Numbered from the stretch's first letter, positions 5,855 through 13,308 are shown. The stretch: DNA of 14,504 nt from an uncultured Clostridia bacterium (GCA_937884385.1 CALGCW010000080.1:1-14504); one strand, 5' to 3'. Made by a program: numbers and translations. The notes: generated by a model not told the origin, from the letters alone.

Positions 5855-6778
5855 ATGCATAAATCTTTTACACCAATTGTTCGCAGACCGTCCGTTGCCT
5901 TTAGAGAGGACGTATATATTGCCACGGGCTCGGGAAGAGTTTTTGCCAAAAAGGAGCGTTCCGCGCACACCTCAAACAACATATTCTCCATATTAGATGG
6001 AAATGAGGCGGCGTTTCTTCGCAAATGCACCAAGAGATACATTGACAAGCCTTACGTTCTGCTTCGTTCAAGGCTGGGTCCGGTTTTTATCAACTTGAGC
6101 TTATACGGCAGCTTTGGTATTTTTATACTGATCGTGCCGCATTTTGAAAGTGATGAGATATACGCCTTGACAGGTGAATATCTTTCTGACACCGTTTTAC
6201 TCAGCGAAAGAATAGAAGAGCTTTCCTCGCTTGCTCCTGCGGCACCTCTTGGAAACGACCACCGCGATTTTGCGCAACGGCTTCGTAGCTTTGGTTCGTC
6301 GTTGCTTTTCGAACTCATTCCGAACTGCACTAACGTTCAGCTATCCCTTTTGATGTCTGAAATATCGCACGAAATGAGTATATTTTGCGGCTGTGAGGTC
6401 GAGACGGAGTTTTGCGACGTAGTGCCGCTTGAATGCTCCAATGAGTTTTCCGTGGAGTCATATTTATTTACGCTTTTGTGCTTTTTTATGACCGTGCGCG
6501 AATATTCTGCCACGAGGAGCGCAAAGCTGTATATATCCTTTGACGAGTATGGCTGTATGGTCTCGCTCTCATTTGATATTGCGAGCGAGCATCTTGCAGA
6601 GAAAATTTCCGATACGGTGCAGATGAAGGGATATTTTGACCGTGCTTACGCGCGTTTCTTTAACTGCTATGCGCATCAGGAAGATGGAAAATACGTATTG
6701 AAGGGGTATCCTTGGAAGGTCGAACCCGATTCTACTGACCTTAAAGAGGACATAATAAAGAAAAAAGAAAGGAGCTGA
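5855..6778 (+). CDS. Conserved-looking protein of unknown function upstream of recG
   Basis: The protein has 307 residues and I do not recognise it. One hydrophobic stretch (about residues 76-96, PVFINLSLYGSFGIFILIVP) is too polar in places to be a sure membrane helix, and there is no signal peptide. Residues about 197-241 (SYLFTLLCFFMTVREYSATRSAKLYISFDEYGCMVSLSFDI region) have the helix-then-strand layout of the start of a histidine-kinase ATPase domain, but the N-box Asn and the glycine motifs are missing, so a degenerate kinase-like domain is only a weak guess. The ATG at 5855 has no good Shine-Dalgarno site, so the start is uncertain. The stop is 4 bases before the recG ATG, and the recG ribosome-binding site lies in its last codons. 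The two genes are therefore one operon. Confidence 0.8.
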   Translation: MHKSFTPIVRRPSVAFREDVYIATGSGRVFAKKERSAHTSNNIFSILDGNEAAFLRKCTKRYIDKPYVLLRSRLGPVFINLSLYGSFGIFILIVPHFESDEIYALTGEYLSDTVLLSERIEELSSLAPAAPLGNDHRDFAQRLRSFGSSLLFELIPNCTNVQLSLLMSEISHEMSIFCGCEVETEFCDVVPLECSNEFSVESYLFTLLCFFMTVREYSATRSAKLYISFDEYGCMVSLSFDIASEHLAEKISDTVQMKGYFDRAYARFFNCYAHQEDGKYVLKGYPWKVEPDSTDLKEDIIKKKERS

Positions 6779-6782
6779 TAAA

Positions 6783-8909
6783 ATGCAGAGTATTGCAAAT
6801 TCACCCGTCAAGGTATTGCAGGGAATAGGTCCTGCAAGGGCAAAGGCATATGAAAGGCTTGGGGTACAAACGGTATCCGATCTGTTGTATCATTTCCCAA
6901 GGGCATATGAGAACAGGGGAAACGTCAAGCTTCTTTCGGAGGTGACTCCCGGAAGCAAAGAATCCGTTATTATGGTTATAGGCACTGTGCCGAAAAAGAC
7001 GATGATAAGGCGTGGAATGGTGCTTTTGAAATTTACCGCCTTTGACGAAAGCGGCACCTGTGAGATAACCTACTACAATCAAAACTATCTTGCGGACAAA
7101 TTTCCGCTTGGAGCGACCTTCCGTTTTTACGGTCAGATAGAAAAGGTCGGAAAAAGATACAAGATGAACAGCCCTGCATACGAAATGGTGACGGACGACG
7201 TTGAGCTTGCGCCGCTTGTGCCAGTCTATCCCTTGACGGAGGGCTTGACCAAAAACAGAGTGAGCGCGGATATTGAGATGGCGATGAGCGCACTTCTTCC
7301 TCAGATGCGCGACTATCTGCCCGACGATATTAGGGTAAGATACAAGCTCTGCACGCTTCCTTTTGCTATGAGGGCTATACATTCACCCACCGATTACGAG
7401 TCGGTTGCAAGGGCAAAGCGTAGGTTGGTATTTGACGAGTTCTTTACGTTTTCGCTTGGAATGGCGATGAGCGCGAAGAAAAAGAAGGAAACGGGCGCGC
7501 CCATATGCTCAGTGGACACTCTTGACGAGATATACGGAGTATTTCCGTATGAGCTTACGGGTGACCAAAAGAAGGCTATAGAGGATATAAGACGTGACAT
7601 GGCAAGTGAGAGTCCGATGGGGCGCATACTTGTCGGAGACGTAGGCTGCGGCAAGACTGCGTGTGCCATTGCCGCGATGTATATCGCGATCAAAAGCGGT
7701 CGCCAGGCGGTGCTTATGGCGCCAACAGAGATACTTGCGCGTCAGCACTATGCGGATATTGCCCCGATATTTGAAAAATTCGGTTATAGGACGGAGCTTC
7801 TTGTCGGCTCTGTCGGTGCGGCGGAGAAAAAGAGAATACACGCCCGTATAGCCTGTGAGGATGAAGCACTTCGTTCACACGTTGTGATCGGTACGCACGC
7901 GCTGATATCCGAGGGCGTTGAATTTGCAGCCCCGGGCGTGCTTATCACCGACGAGCAGCACCGCTTCGGTGTGGCGCAGAGGGCGACCCTTTCGAAAAAG
8001 GGTGAGCATGCGCACGTGCTGGTTATGAGTGCTACGCCCATACCGCGTTCGCTTGCGCTCATACTTTACGGCGATCTTGAGCTTTCAAAGATCAACGAGA
8101 TGCCGCGCGGCAGGCAAAGAGTCGATACATTTGCCGTTGACGAGAGCTACCGCCCCCGACTTAACGCATTTATTGAAAAGCAGGTGGCAGAGGGCTCTCA
8201 GGTATATATAGTTTGCCCCGCGGTAGAGGAAAAAGATCCTGAGGAATCCGGTGAGATAACGCTTGCGGAGCTTGGAGAGGAGAAAGAAGAGCTTCCTCCG
8301 ATGAAGGCCGCTGTACAGTTCGCCGAGGAGTTGAGGCTTGCGTTGCCGAGTCTTAATATTGCCTTTTTGCACGGTAAGATGAAGGGCGCGCAGAAGGATG
8401 ATATAATGAAGCGATTTGCGGACGGAGAGATTGACGTGCTTGTTTCGACCACGGTCATCGAGGTAGGAGTTAACGTGCCCAACGCGACACTTATGATAGT
8501 TGAAAATGCAGAGAGGTTTGGTCTTGCACAGCTTCATCAGCTTCGCGGACGAGTAGGTCGAGGAAGTAAAAAGTCGTATTGTGTTCTCGTTTCCGACAGC
8601 AAGGGCGTAAATGCCCGCGAGCGTCTTGAAACGATGAGAAGGGAATACGATGGCTTTAAGATCGCTGAAAAGGATCTTGTGCTTCGCGGTCCTGGCGATT
8701 TTATCAAGGGCTCATCCGACCCAACCATACGTCAAAGCGGCGGACTTCGCTTCCGACTTGCGGATATGAGTGAGGATACGAGCGTGCTTGGCGAGGCTTA
8801 CGAGGCGGCGCACGAGCTTATTGACCGTTCTCCCGACCTTTCTGAAAACGAGGAGCTGCGCTTGATGATCAGCCGTATGTTCTCAATAGATATACATTCT
8901 TTGAATTGA
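6783..8909 (+). CDS. recG: ATP-dependent DNA helicase RecG
   Basis: The protein has 708 residues, close to the usual RecG length. RecG is a double-strand DNA translocase that regresses stalled replication forks and processes branched recombination intermediates. In order: an N-terminal helix-hairpin-like segment (VLQGIGPARAKAYERLGV) and the wedge/OB domain (about 1-230); helicase domain 1 with Walker A GDVGCGKT (285-292), DEQH box (390-393) and SATPIPRS (from 416); helicase domain 2 with FLHGKM, VSTTVIEVGVNVPNA and QLRGRVGR (586-593); and a C-terminal region containing LRGPGDF. All catalytic motifs look intact. The start follows an AGGAGC site at a normal distance, with a 4-base gap after the upstream gene. 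Confidence 0.98.
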   Translation: MQSIANSPVKVLQGIGPARAKAYERLGVQTVSDLLYHFPRAYENRGNVKLLSEVTPGSKESVIMVIGTVPKKTMIRRGMVLLKFTAFDESGTCEITYYNQNYLADKFPLGATFRFYGQIEKVGKRYKMNSPAYEMVTDDVELAPLVPVYPLTEGLTKNRVSADIEMAMSALLPQMRDYLPDDIRVRYKLCTLPFAMRAIHSPTDYESVARAKRRLVFDEFFTFSLGMAMSAKKKKETGAPICSVDTLDEIYGVFPYELTGDQKKAIEDIRRDMASESPMGRILVGDVGCGKTACAIAAMYIAIKSGRQAVLMAPTEILARQHYADIAPIFEKFGYRTELLVGSVGAAEKKRIHARIACEDEALRSHVVIGTHALISEGVEFAAPGVLITDEQHRFGVAQRATLSKKGEHAHVLVMSATPIPRSLALILYGDLELSKINEMPRGRQRVDTFAVDESYRPRLNAFIEKQVAEGSQVYIVCPAVEEKDPEESGEITLAELGEEKEELPPMKAAVQFAEELRLALPSLNIAFLHGKMKGAQKDDIMKRFADGEIDVLVSTTVIEVGVNVPNATLMIVENAERFGLAQLHQLRGRVGRGSKKSYCVLVSDSKGVNARERLETMRREYDGFKIAEKDLVLRGPGDFIKGSSDPTIRQSGGLRFRLADMSEDTSVLGEAYEAAHELIDRSPDLSENEELRLMISRMFSIDIHSLN

Positions 8910-8990
8910 TTTTTTTCGATAAATTCTTTCGTTTTTTATTAAATTGCCAAAAATACCCATAATGTTCACAGAATATTCACATATTTGTGG

Positions 8991-9020
8991 TATTATGTTA
9001 TTTGTTGACAAGTCAACAAA
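8991..9020 (+). promoter_or_regulatory. MarR promoter region and 20-bp operator
   Basis: TTTGTTGAC (9001-9009) and GTCAACAAA (9012-9020) form a perfect 9-bp inverted repeat with a 2-base centre, directly before the GGAGG site of the MarR gene. An extended -10 (TGG-TATTAT, 8991-8996) lies just upstream, with no strong -35. MarR dimers bind palindromes of about this size, so autorepression of the marR-acyl-CoA synthetase operon is inferred. Confidence 0.75.
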
Positions 9021-9032
9021 TTCGGAGGAAAT

Positions 9033-9479
9033 ATGGACAGTAATAGATTTTTGATATTCTTTCAAAGCTTTAACAGAATAGTTAAGGACATCAGAAAAAA
9101 GGAAATGTCCTATATGAGTGAATACGGACTTCGTTCCGTTCATATGGGCTGCTTGTTATACATTGGACAGAGTGAAAAGGGAATGACGATTACCCAGCTT
9201 TCTAAAGCCTGCAAAACAGATAAGGCGTTGATCTCGCGAGTCGTAAAGGAGCTTATTGCCGACGGCTTTATCACCACGAGGACCTCGGGTGAGGATAAGA
9301 CCTATAACAAGAGGTATTATCTTACGAAAAAGAGCGAAAGCATAACGAACGCCATCAACGATGATATGAGGGAATATATCTCGCAGGCGAGAGCAGGAAT
9401 TTCCGAAGAAGAGATGATTCAGTTTTACAAGGTTTTAGCAGTTCTTGAAGCAAATATTTCTAATATAGCGAAAAAATAA
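9033..9479 (+). CDS. MarR family transcriptional regulator
   Basis: The protein has 148 residues, standard for MarR. N-terminal helices lead to the winged helix-turn-helix: MTITQLSKACKTDKALISRVVKELIADGFI, followed by the wing with basic residues (TSGEDKTYNKRYYLTKKS), and a C-terminal dimerisation helix (EEEMIQFYKVLAVLEANI). A GGAGG site sits 4 bases before the ATG. The next gene, an acyl-CoA synthetase, starts 11 bases after the stop, so the two form an operon. MarR proteins beside fatty-acid genes often respond to acyl-CoA or fatty acids. That is only suggested here by context. A near-perfect palindrome upstream is the likely operator. Confidence 0.93.
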   Translation: MDSNRFLIFFQSFNRIVKDIRKKEMSYMSEYGLRSVHMGCLLYIGQSEKGMTITQLSKACKTDKALISRVVKELIADGFITTRTSGEDKTYNKRYYLTKKSESITNAINDDMREYISQARAGISEEEMIQFYKVLAVLEANISNIAKK

Positions 9480-9490
9480 AGGAGATTATT

Positions 9491-11188
9491 ATGGATCTTA
9501 AAGAGAGAAAAGTACATTCATTGCTTGAGAATTTTGAGCTTGCAGGCTTGAAATACGGTGATCATACACTTTTTATGTTTGAAAGAGCAAAGGTGGATCA
9601 CGAGATCTCCTATAAGGAATTCTATGAATATGCCTGTGCAATGACGAGAGGATATATTCATCTGGGTTTGAAAGGTAAGAGGGTAGCGATCATTGGTGAA
9701 AACTGTCCGGAGTGGATAGCGACATATCTTGCGTCGGTAAGCTCCGGCGGCGTTGCGGTTCCGATCGATGTGGCTCTCTCCAAGGAGCAGCTCGTTCAGT
9801 TTGGTGAAATGGCAGAGGTTGAGGTCCTTGCATATTCAAAGACTTGGGCAGCCTTCGTTGAAGAGCATGCGGATGAATTTAAGGGAGTTAAGACCTTTAT
9901 CAAGCTTGCTGATGCGGATTTTGACTATAAGACCGTACAGGTTCATAAGCTTGAAAGGTTTATGAGTGCTGAGCAGATTGCCCATACGGGTAATGCGCTC
10001 AACGATATAGAGATTCCCGAGCAGGATAGCGAGAGAATGAGCGTAATGCTCTTTACCTCCGGTACGACGGGAACGAGCAAGATAGTTATGCTCAATCAGA
10101 GAAACATCTGCTCCGTAATCAACGATGCAAGAAAGCCGCTTGAAGCTTTTAATCAGAACGACGTTGCTCTTTCAGTTCTTCCCGTTCACCACACATATGA
10201 GCTTACTTGCGGAGTATTCGCAGCTGCTGACCATGGCTGCACAGTGGCTATCAATGATTCTATTAAACATGTGACGAGAAATCTTAAAAAGTATCGCCCT
10301 ACAGCTATGGTTGTAGTTCCTCTTTACGTTGAGGTGTTTTATAACAGCATAATGAAAAACGTAAGAAAGCAGGGAATTGAGAAGACCTTCAATATGGCTC
10401 TTAAGATCGCGAGAACTGCAGGAAAGGTCAACATCGACCTTCGCAAGCAGCTCTTTGGAAAGGTCAAGGAGGCGTTTGGCGGCAGACTTAATAAGATGGT
10501 CTGCGGCGGTGCGGCGCTTCGCCCCGAGCTTGTGGAAATATTCCGTACAATTGGCGTTGATATCTGCCAAGGATACGGAATTACAGAGTGCGCTCCTCTT
10601 GTTTCGGTCGTTCCCTTCGGTGTATATAATCCAAAGTCCTGCGGCCTTGTTTCTGAATCTGTTCAGGTGTTTATTGACAAGGAGAATCCCACCGATGAGT
10701 TTGGTGAGATCGTTGTTAAGGGGCCCAACGTAATGCTTGGCTACTATAAGAACGAGCAAGCGACAAAAGAGGTCCTTTCACCCAAGGGTTGGTTCTATAC
10801 AGGTGACTACGGATACGTTGATAAGAATAATTATCTCTATATTACCGGCAGAAAGAAGAATATTATCGTTCTTCAGGACGGCAAAAACGTATTTCCCGAG
10901 GAGATCGAGGAGTATCTCGGTGCTATTCCTCACATTAAGGAAAGTGTTGTTGTCGGACGTCAGAAGGATAATGACTTTTGTATTACTGCTCTCGTTTATC
11001 CTGACTTCGAATACACCGACAGCGTCGGCCTTAAGTCAAAGGAAGAGGTTTACAATGCTATCAGAGAGCAGATCAACGCCACCAACAGAAAGCTCGTTGG
11101 CTATAAGAGAATTATGGCACTTGAATTTATGGATGAGGAGTTCGAAAAGACACCCTCCAAGAAGATCAAGAGATTTCTTTATAAATAA
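9491..11188 (+). CDS. AMP-forming acyl-CoA synthetase (long-chain fatty acid type)
   Basis: The protein has 565 residues. It belongs to the ANL superfamily, which activates a carboxylic acid with ATP to an acyl-adenylate and passes it to CoA (or in some members to acyl carrier protein). Visible core motifs: the phosphate loop LFTSGTTGTSKIV (from residue 187), GYGITE (361-366), YTGDYG (436-441) with the ribose-binding Asp, GRKKNII (from 453), and the C-terminal TPSKKIKR with the catalytic Lys at about 558. VLPVHHTYELT fits fatty-acyl synthetases. The exact chain length cannot be read. No signal peptide or extra domain is present. AAAGGAG lies 7 bases before the ATG. It is the second gene of the MarR operon and is followed by a strong terminator. 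The role may be recycling or uptake of fatty acids for phospholipids. Confidence 0.9.
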   Translation: MDLKERKVHSLLENFELAGLKYGDHTLFMFERAKVDHEISYKEFYEYACAMTRGYIHLGLKGKRVAIIGENCPEWIATYLASVSSGGVAVPIDVALSKEQLVQFGEMAEVEVLAYSKTWAAFVEEHADEFKGVKTFIKLADADFDYKTVQVHKLERFMSAEQIAHTGNALNDIEIPEQDSERMSVMLFTSGTTGTSKIVMLNQRNICSVINDARKPLEAFNQNDVALSVLPVHHTYELTCGVFAAADHGCTVAINDSIKHVTRNLKKYRPTAMVVVPLYVEVFYNSIMKNVRKQGIEKTFNMALKIARTAGKVNIDLRKQLFGKVKEAFGGRLNKMVCGGAALRPELVEIFRTIGVDICQGYGITECAPLVSVVPFGVYNPKSCGLVSESVQVFIDKENPTDEFGEIVVKGPNVMLGYYKNEQATKEVLSPKGWFYTGDYGYVDKNNYLYITGRKKNIIVLQDGKNVFPEEIEEYLGAIPHIKESVVVGRQKDNDFCITALVYPDFEYTDSVGLKSKEEVYNAIREQINATNRKLVGYKRIMALEFMDEEFEKTPSKKIKRFLYK

Positions 11189-11195
11189 TGCTTTT

Positions 11196-11222
11196 ATCCG
11201 CCGCATCTGCGGCGGATTTTTC
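11196..11222 (+). terminator. Terminator of the MarR-acyl-CoA synthetase operon
   Basis: ATCCGCCGC (11196-11204) and GCGGCGGAT (11209-11217) form a perfect 9-bp stem with an ATCT loop, followed by TTTTTCTT. It begins 8 bases after the stop codon. Confidence 0.93.
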
Positions 11223-11251
11223 TTGACAAGGATATATAAGTGTGATAACAT
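11223..11251 (+). promoter_or_regulatory. Promoter P1 of leader copy 1
   Basis: TTGACA (11223-11228) and TAACAT (11246-11251) are 17 bases apart. The spacer end and -10 (TGTGATAA) are also found in the promoter of leader copy 2, so the promoter appears to be part of the duplicated unit. Transcription should start near 11258. Confidence 0.7.
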
Positions 11252-11282
11252 ATACATATAAAGCAGACAAAGCTATAAAAAA

Positions 11283-11333
11283 TGCCCGAAAAGGCGCAGA
11301 GTAGGGCAAAACAGCCTTTCTCTGCGCTTTTTT
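11283..11333 (+). ncRNA. Leader hairpin/attenuator candidate, copy 1
   Basis: This 51-base segment matches 13309-13359 at 44 of 51 positions with no gaps. GCGCAGAG (11294-11301) pairs with CTCTGCGC (11320-11327), followed by six T's, as in a rho-independent terminator. Inside the loop GGGC (11304-11307) can pair with GCCT (11314-11317). Alternatively GGGCA (11304-11308) pairs with TGCCC (11283-11287), which would compete with the inner stem or form an H-type pseudoknot with the main stem. Five of the seven differences between copies fall in the apical loop. It lies about 25 bases after the predicted transcription start, so the product could be a short RNA of about 76 bases or an attenuated leader. 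Confidence 0.55.
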
Positions 11334-11346
11334 AAAATTTTTTAAA

Positions 11347-11404
11347 CTTTTTTCAGAAAATTTGAAGAATTTCGCGAAGAAAACAGGTATTATTATATAG
11401 AGGG
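11347..11404 (+). promoter_or_regulatory. Conserved AT-rich box (second promoter candidate), copy 1
   Basis: This 58-base box matches 13384-13441 at 54 of 58 positions without gaps. It starts with CTTTTTTCAGAAAA, contains two GAAGAA blocks, and ends with CAGGTATTATTATATAGAGG. The end looks like a -10 region (TATTAT or TATATA) with a possible start at the G's. No -35 matches consensus in both copies. The strict conservation ahead of two unrelated genes suggests a promoter or activator site. Confidence 0.6.
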
Positions 11405-11443
11405 GTAATAAAAAACCTCAAAAAGCCAAAGGAGCGCGGTGTT

Positions 11444-11506
11444 ATGAAACTACTCATTCGCAAAAGCGCGGTTGGTAGCCGCATGATTATTTTGAAACTA
11501 ATCTAA
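11444..11506 (+). CDS. 20-codon leader ORF before a lipoprotein gene
   Basis: An ATG at 11444 follows AAGGAG (11429-11434) at a 9-base distance and opens 20 codons (MKLLIRKSAVG...KLI) ending in TAA at 11504-11506. The stop overlaps the AAGGAG of the lipoprotein gene whose ATG is at 11518, a layout suited to translational coupling. Bases 11468-11482 inside it can form a hairpin (GCGGTT-GGT-AGCCGC). No homologue is known to me. It could be a regulatory leader peptide, or the remnant of a gene that once followed this leader. Leader copy 2 has no such ORF. Confidence 0.45.
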   Translation: MKLLIRKSAVGSRMIILKLI

Positions 11507-11517
11507 GGAGAACTTTT

Positions 11518-12183
11518 ATGAAAAAAATAATATGTTTACTGATCATTATCTTGGCATTAGCCTCCTGCGACCACTTTGGAGGAACGGTTTCCACTTCTGG
11601 CGTATATGCCTCGTACGAAAGCTTTTTGGAATTTGTGAGCAAATACAATTCAAAGCGAGATGATTTTGCCTTTACATTCGTTTTATTTGATTTTCCCGAG
11701 TCAAGCGGCATTGAAACTTATGTATACCAAGTATGGACGCAGCGGGATTACAATGTTAACTGGTTTACTGGAGAAAAAATATACGAAGAGTTCTATGACA
11801 GGACGCACGACAAACCATTTACTTACAATATGATCTATTATATGGACGAAGTATCCGCCGACGGCTCGGTTGCTGAGCGGACATATCAAATCAAGTGTCG
11901 GTACACGACTCCAAACTATAATTTTTATCAATCCGATGAGATGAGAATTGAGCTTATATCCTCTAATACGTCGGCACACAGTGAGGATATTAGCTCGTGG
12001 ACACGAGAGACTGGTTCATACACAAGTTATTATGGCTACGAATATATATACAAGCTCTACGTAAATGATGTTGAAACGGTCACCGTAACGGTTTGTGCAG
12101 AAAATGAGCCGTATGTTGAGAAGCTTGAGGAAATATGCCAAATGCTTCTCGAAAGCATAGTGGTTATCAATGCGGATAAATGA
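11518..12183 (+). CDS. Putative lipoprotein of unknown function
   Basis: The protein has 221 residues. It begins MKK, then a hydrophobic stretch, then the lipobox LASC with the lipid-modified Cys at residue 17, so it should be anchored to the outer face of the membrane. The mature part is rich in Tyr, Ser, Thr and acidic residues and alternates strand-like segments (DFAFTFVLFDFP, YIYKLYVNDVETVTVTVCAE) with a C-terminal helix (VEKLEEICQMLLESI). I recognise no domain. AAGGAG lies 7 bases before the ATG and overlaps the stop of a 20-codon leader ORF. Its leader is shared with the lipoprotein gene at 13474, but the two proteins show no obvious similarity. A terminator follows. Confidence 0.82.
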   Translation: MKKIICLLIIILALASCDHFGGTVSTSGVYASYESFLEFVSKYNSKRDDFAFTFVLFDFPESSGIETYVYQVWTQRDYNVNWFTGEKIYEEFYDRTHDKPFTYNMIYYMDEVSADGSVAERTYQIKCRYTTPNYNFYQSDEMRIELISSNTSAHSEDISSWTRETGSYTSYYGYEYIYKLYVNDVETVTVTVCAENEPYVEKLEEICQMLLESIVVINADK

Positions 12184-12203
12184 TTATTAAAATGAACGGA
12201 ATA

Positions 12204-12228
12204 AAGCCCGACGCGGTGCGTCGGGCTT
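12204..12228. terminator. Bidirectional terminator between convergent genes
   Basis: AAGCCCGACGC (12204-12214) and GCGTCGGGCTT (12218-12228) form a perfect 11-bp stem with a GGT loop, placed between the convergent stops at 12183 and 12236. The tails (GTTTG on plus, TATTCC on minus) are only moderately T-rich. Confidence 0.85.
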
Positions 12229-12235
12229 GTTTGCT

Positions 12236-13090
12236 TTAATAGTAGAAATCGTGGAGACCTATTCGTGCGGCAAAGGGGCGGTTTTTGCTTATCCAGTTGC
12301 TCGTTGCGATGCGGGGATTGAAGAAGAACAATACTCCAGGGACTATTTCATAGCCCTCCAGGCAGATCTTTGCCGCAATGATGCTTTCTTTGCTTGGGTT
12401 GTTATAGACGGTTCCCGTATAGGCGGGCGTGAACTGTATTCCGTTCTTGAAATCAAAGATGACGCCGTAAATAGTATTAGGATACCTTTTGTCGGCTACT
12501 CTGTTGAGAACTACGTTTCCGACTGCTATCTTGCCTTCAAGTATCTCGCCACCCGCCTCGGCTTCGATTATTCGGGAGAGCCAGTAGAGCTCGTCGGCGC
12601 TATAGTAGCTTTCTGCGTCCTCGACCGTCCATCTTTCGCGCACAAGATTTACAGAGCGCGCGGAGGCGTTCCATTCGACGTCAAAGCCAAGCGCCTTGGC
12701 AAGAGGGCGCACGGGAACGTAGAGCGAGCCGTTTATGTTTTTTATTGCGCCTATACCGTAAAAATAGCGCCCGTTTACGGATATGTAACGAAGTCCGGTG
12801 GTGACTGTGACGGTGTTTACACCAAAGATCACGGTGGCGGTCTTCGTTTTATCGTTATAGGTGATCTTTGTATCCGTTCTTGCGCTTTCGGCAAGCTTGC
12901 GAAGCGGAACGTAGGTGATGGAATCTATAAGAAGAGCCTCGCCGTTCATTATTTCCTTGCCCTCGATCGCGAGGGGAATGGACTCAAAATTCGCTCTTGT
13001 CTCTGCCGCGGCAAAAGCACCCGTGGGAAGAAGCATCAAGGCTATCAAGCAAAGCGCGAAAATGCTTAAAAATTTAGTTTTGGTTTTCAT
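12236..13090 (-). CDS. Secreted cell-wall hydrolase, copper amine oxidase N-terminal repeats plus SleB domain
   Basis: The protein has 284 residues. Residues 1-27 are a signal peptide (MKTKTK, hydrophobic core, cleavage after AFA). Residues about 36-96 and 100-150 are two repeats of the copper amine oxidase N-terminal type (SITYVPLRKLAESA and GSLYVPVRPLAKALGFDVEW), which are found in many secreted clostridial proteins and are thought to bind the cell wall. Residues about 165-284 are a Hydrolase_2/SleB domain with IIEAEAGGE (likely catalytic Glu at 178), IAVGNVVLNRV, and the tail ending GLHDFYY. SleB-type enzymes cleave peptidoglycan, often spore cortex, as lytic transglycosylases. Here a cortex or general wall role cannot be told apart. 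The minus-strand ATG follows AAAGGA at a normal distance, and the gene has its own promoter. Confidence 0.92.
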   Translation of the reverse strand: MKTKTKFLSIFALCLIALMLLPTGAFAAAETRANFESIPLAIEGKEIMNGEALLIDSITYVPLRKLAESARTDTKITYNDKTKTATVIFGVNTVTVTTGLRYISVNGRYFYGIGAIKNINGSLYVPVRPLAKALGFDVEWNASARSVNLVRERWTVEDAESYYSADELYWLSRIIEAEAGGEILEGKIAVGNVVLNRVADKRYPNTIYGVIFDFKNGIQFTPAYTGTVYNNPSKESIIAAKICLEGYEIVPGVLFFFNPRIATSNWISKNRPFAARIGLHDFYY

Positions 13091-13164
13091 AAAAATGTCC
13101 TTTCTGTAGTTTTGTGTTTTTTTGCTCCTTTCGTTTTATTGCGATGCAACCACACCGCATATAT

Positions 13165-13193
13165 ATTTTATCAAAACACAAGGTCGCTTTCAA
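13165..13193 (-). promoter_or_regulatory. Promoter of the SleB-type hydrolase gene
   Basis: On the minus strand TTGAAA (13188-13193) and TAAAAT (13165-13170) are separated by 17 bases, about 75 bases before the ATG. It diverges from the promoter of leader copy 2. I saw nothing else in the remaining bases up to 13238. Confidence 0.75.
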
Positions 13194-13238
13194 CCCACAA
13201 TGATTGGAAGAAAAGGAGGTCTTTGCCATATTGATATG

Positions 13239-13267
13239 TTGACAACAGCTATATATTGTGATAAAAT
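13239..13267 (+). promoter_or_regulatory. Promoter P1 of leader copy 2
   Basis: TTGACA (13239-13244) and TAAAAT (13262-13267) are 17 bases apart. The end of the spacer and the -10 (TGTGATAA) equal those of the promoter at 11223. A small hairpin AAACGG-ACA-CCGTTT (13284-13298) follows in the predicted transcript. Transcription should start near 13274. Confidence 0.75.
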
Positions 13268-13308
13268 AAACTAAACAAGCAAAAAACGGACACCGTTTGG
13301 ATAAAAAG

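Noticed and set aside
6801..8728. Several minus-strand frames of 60-190 codons inside recG
   Set aside because: All are antisense to an intact recG with every helicase motif. None has a promoter or ribosome-binding site.
12227..13069. Plus-strand open frame of 280 codons opposite the SleB-type hydrolase gene
   Set aside because: The minus strand encodes a complete signal peptide, two wall-binding repeats and a SleB domain with its own promoter. The plus frame has no recognisable protein features and starts inside the bidirectional terminator.
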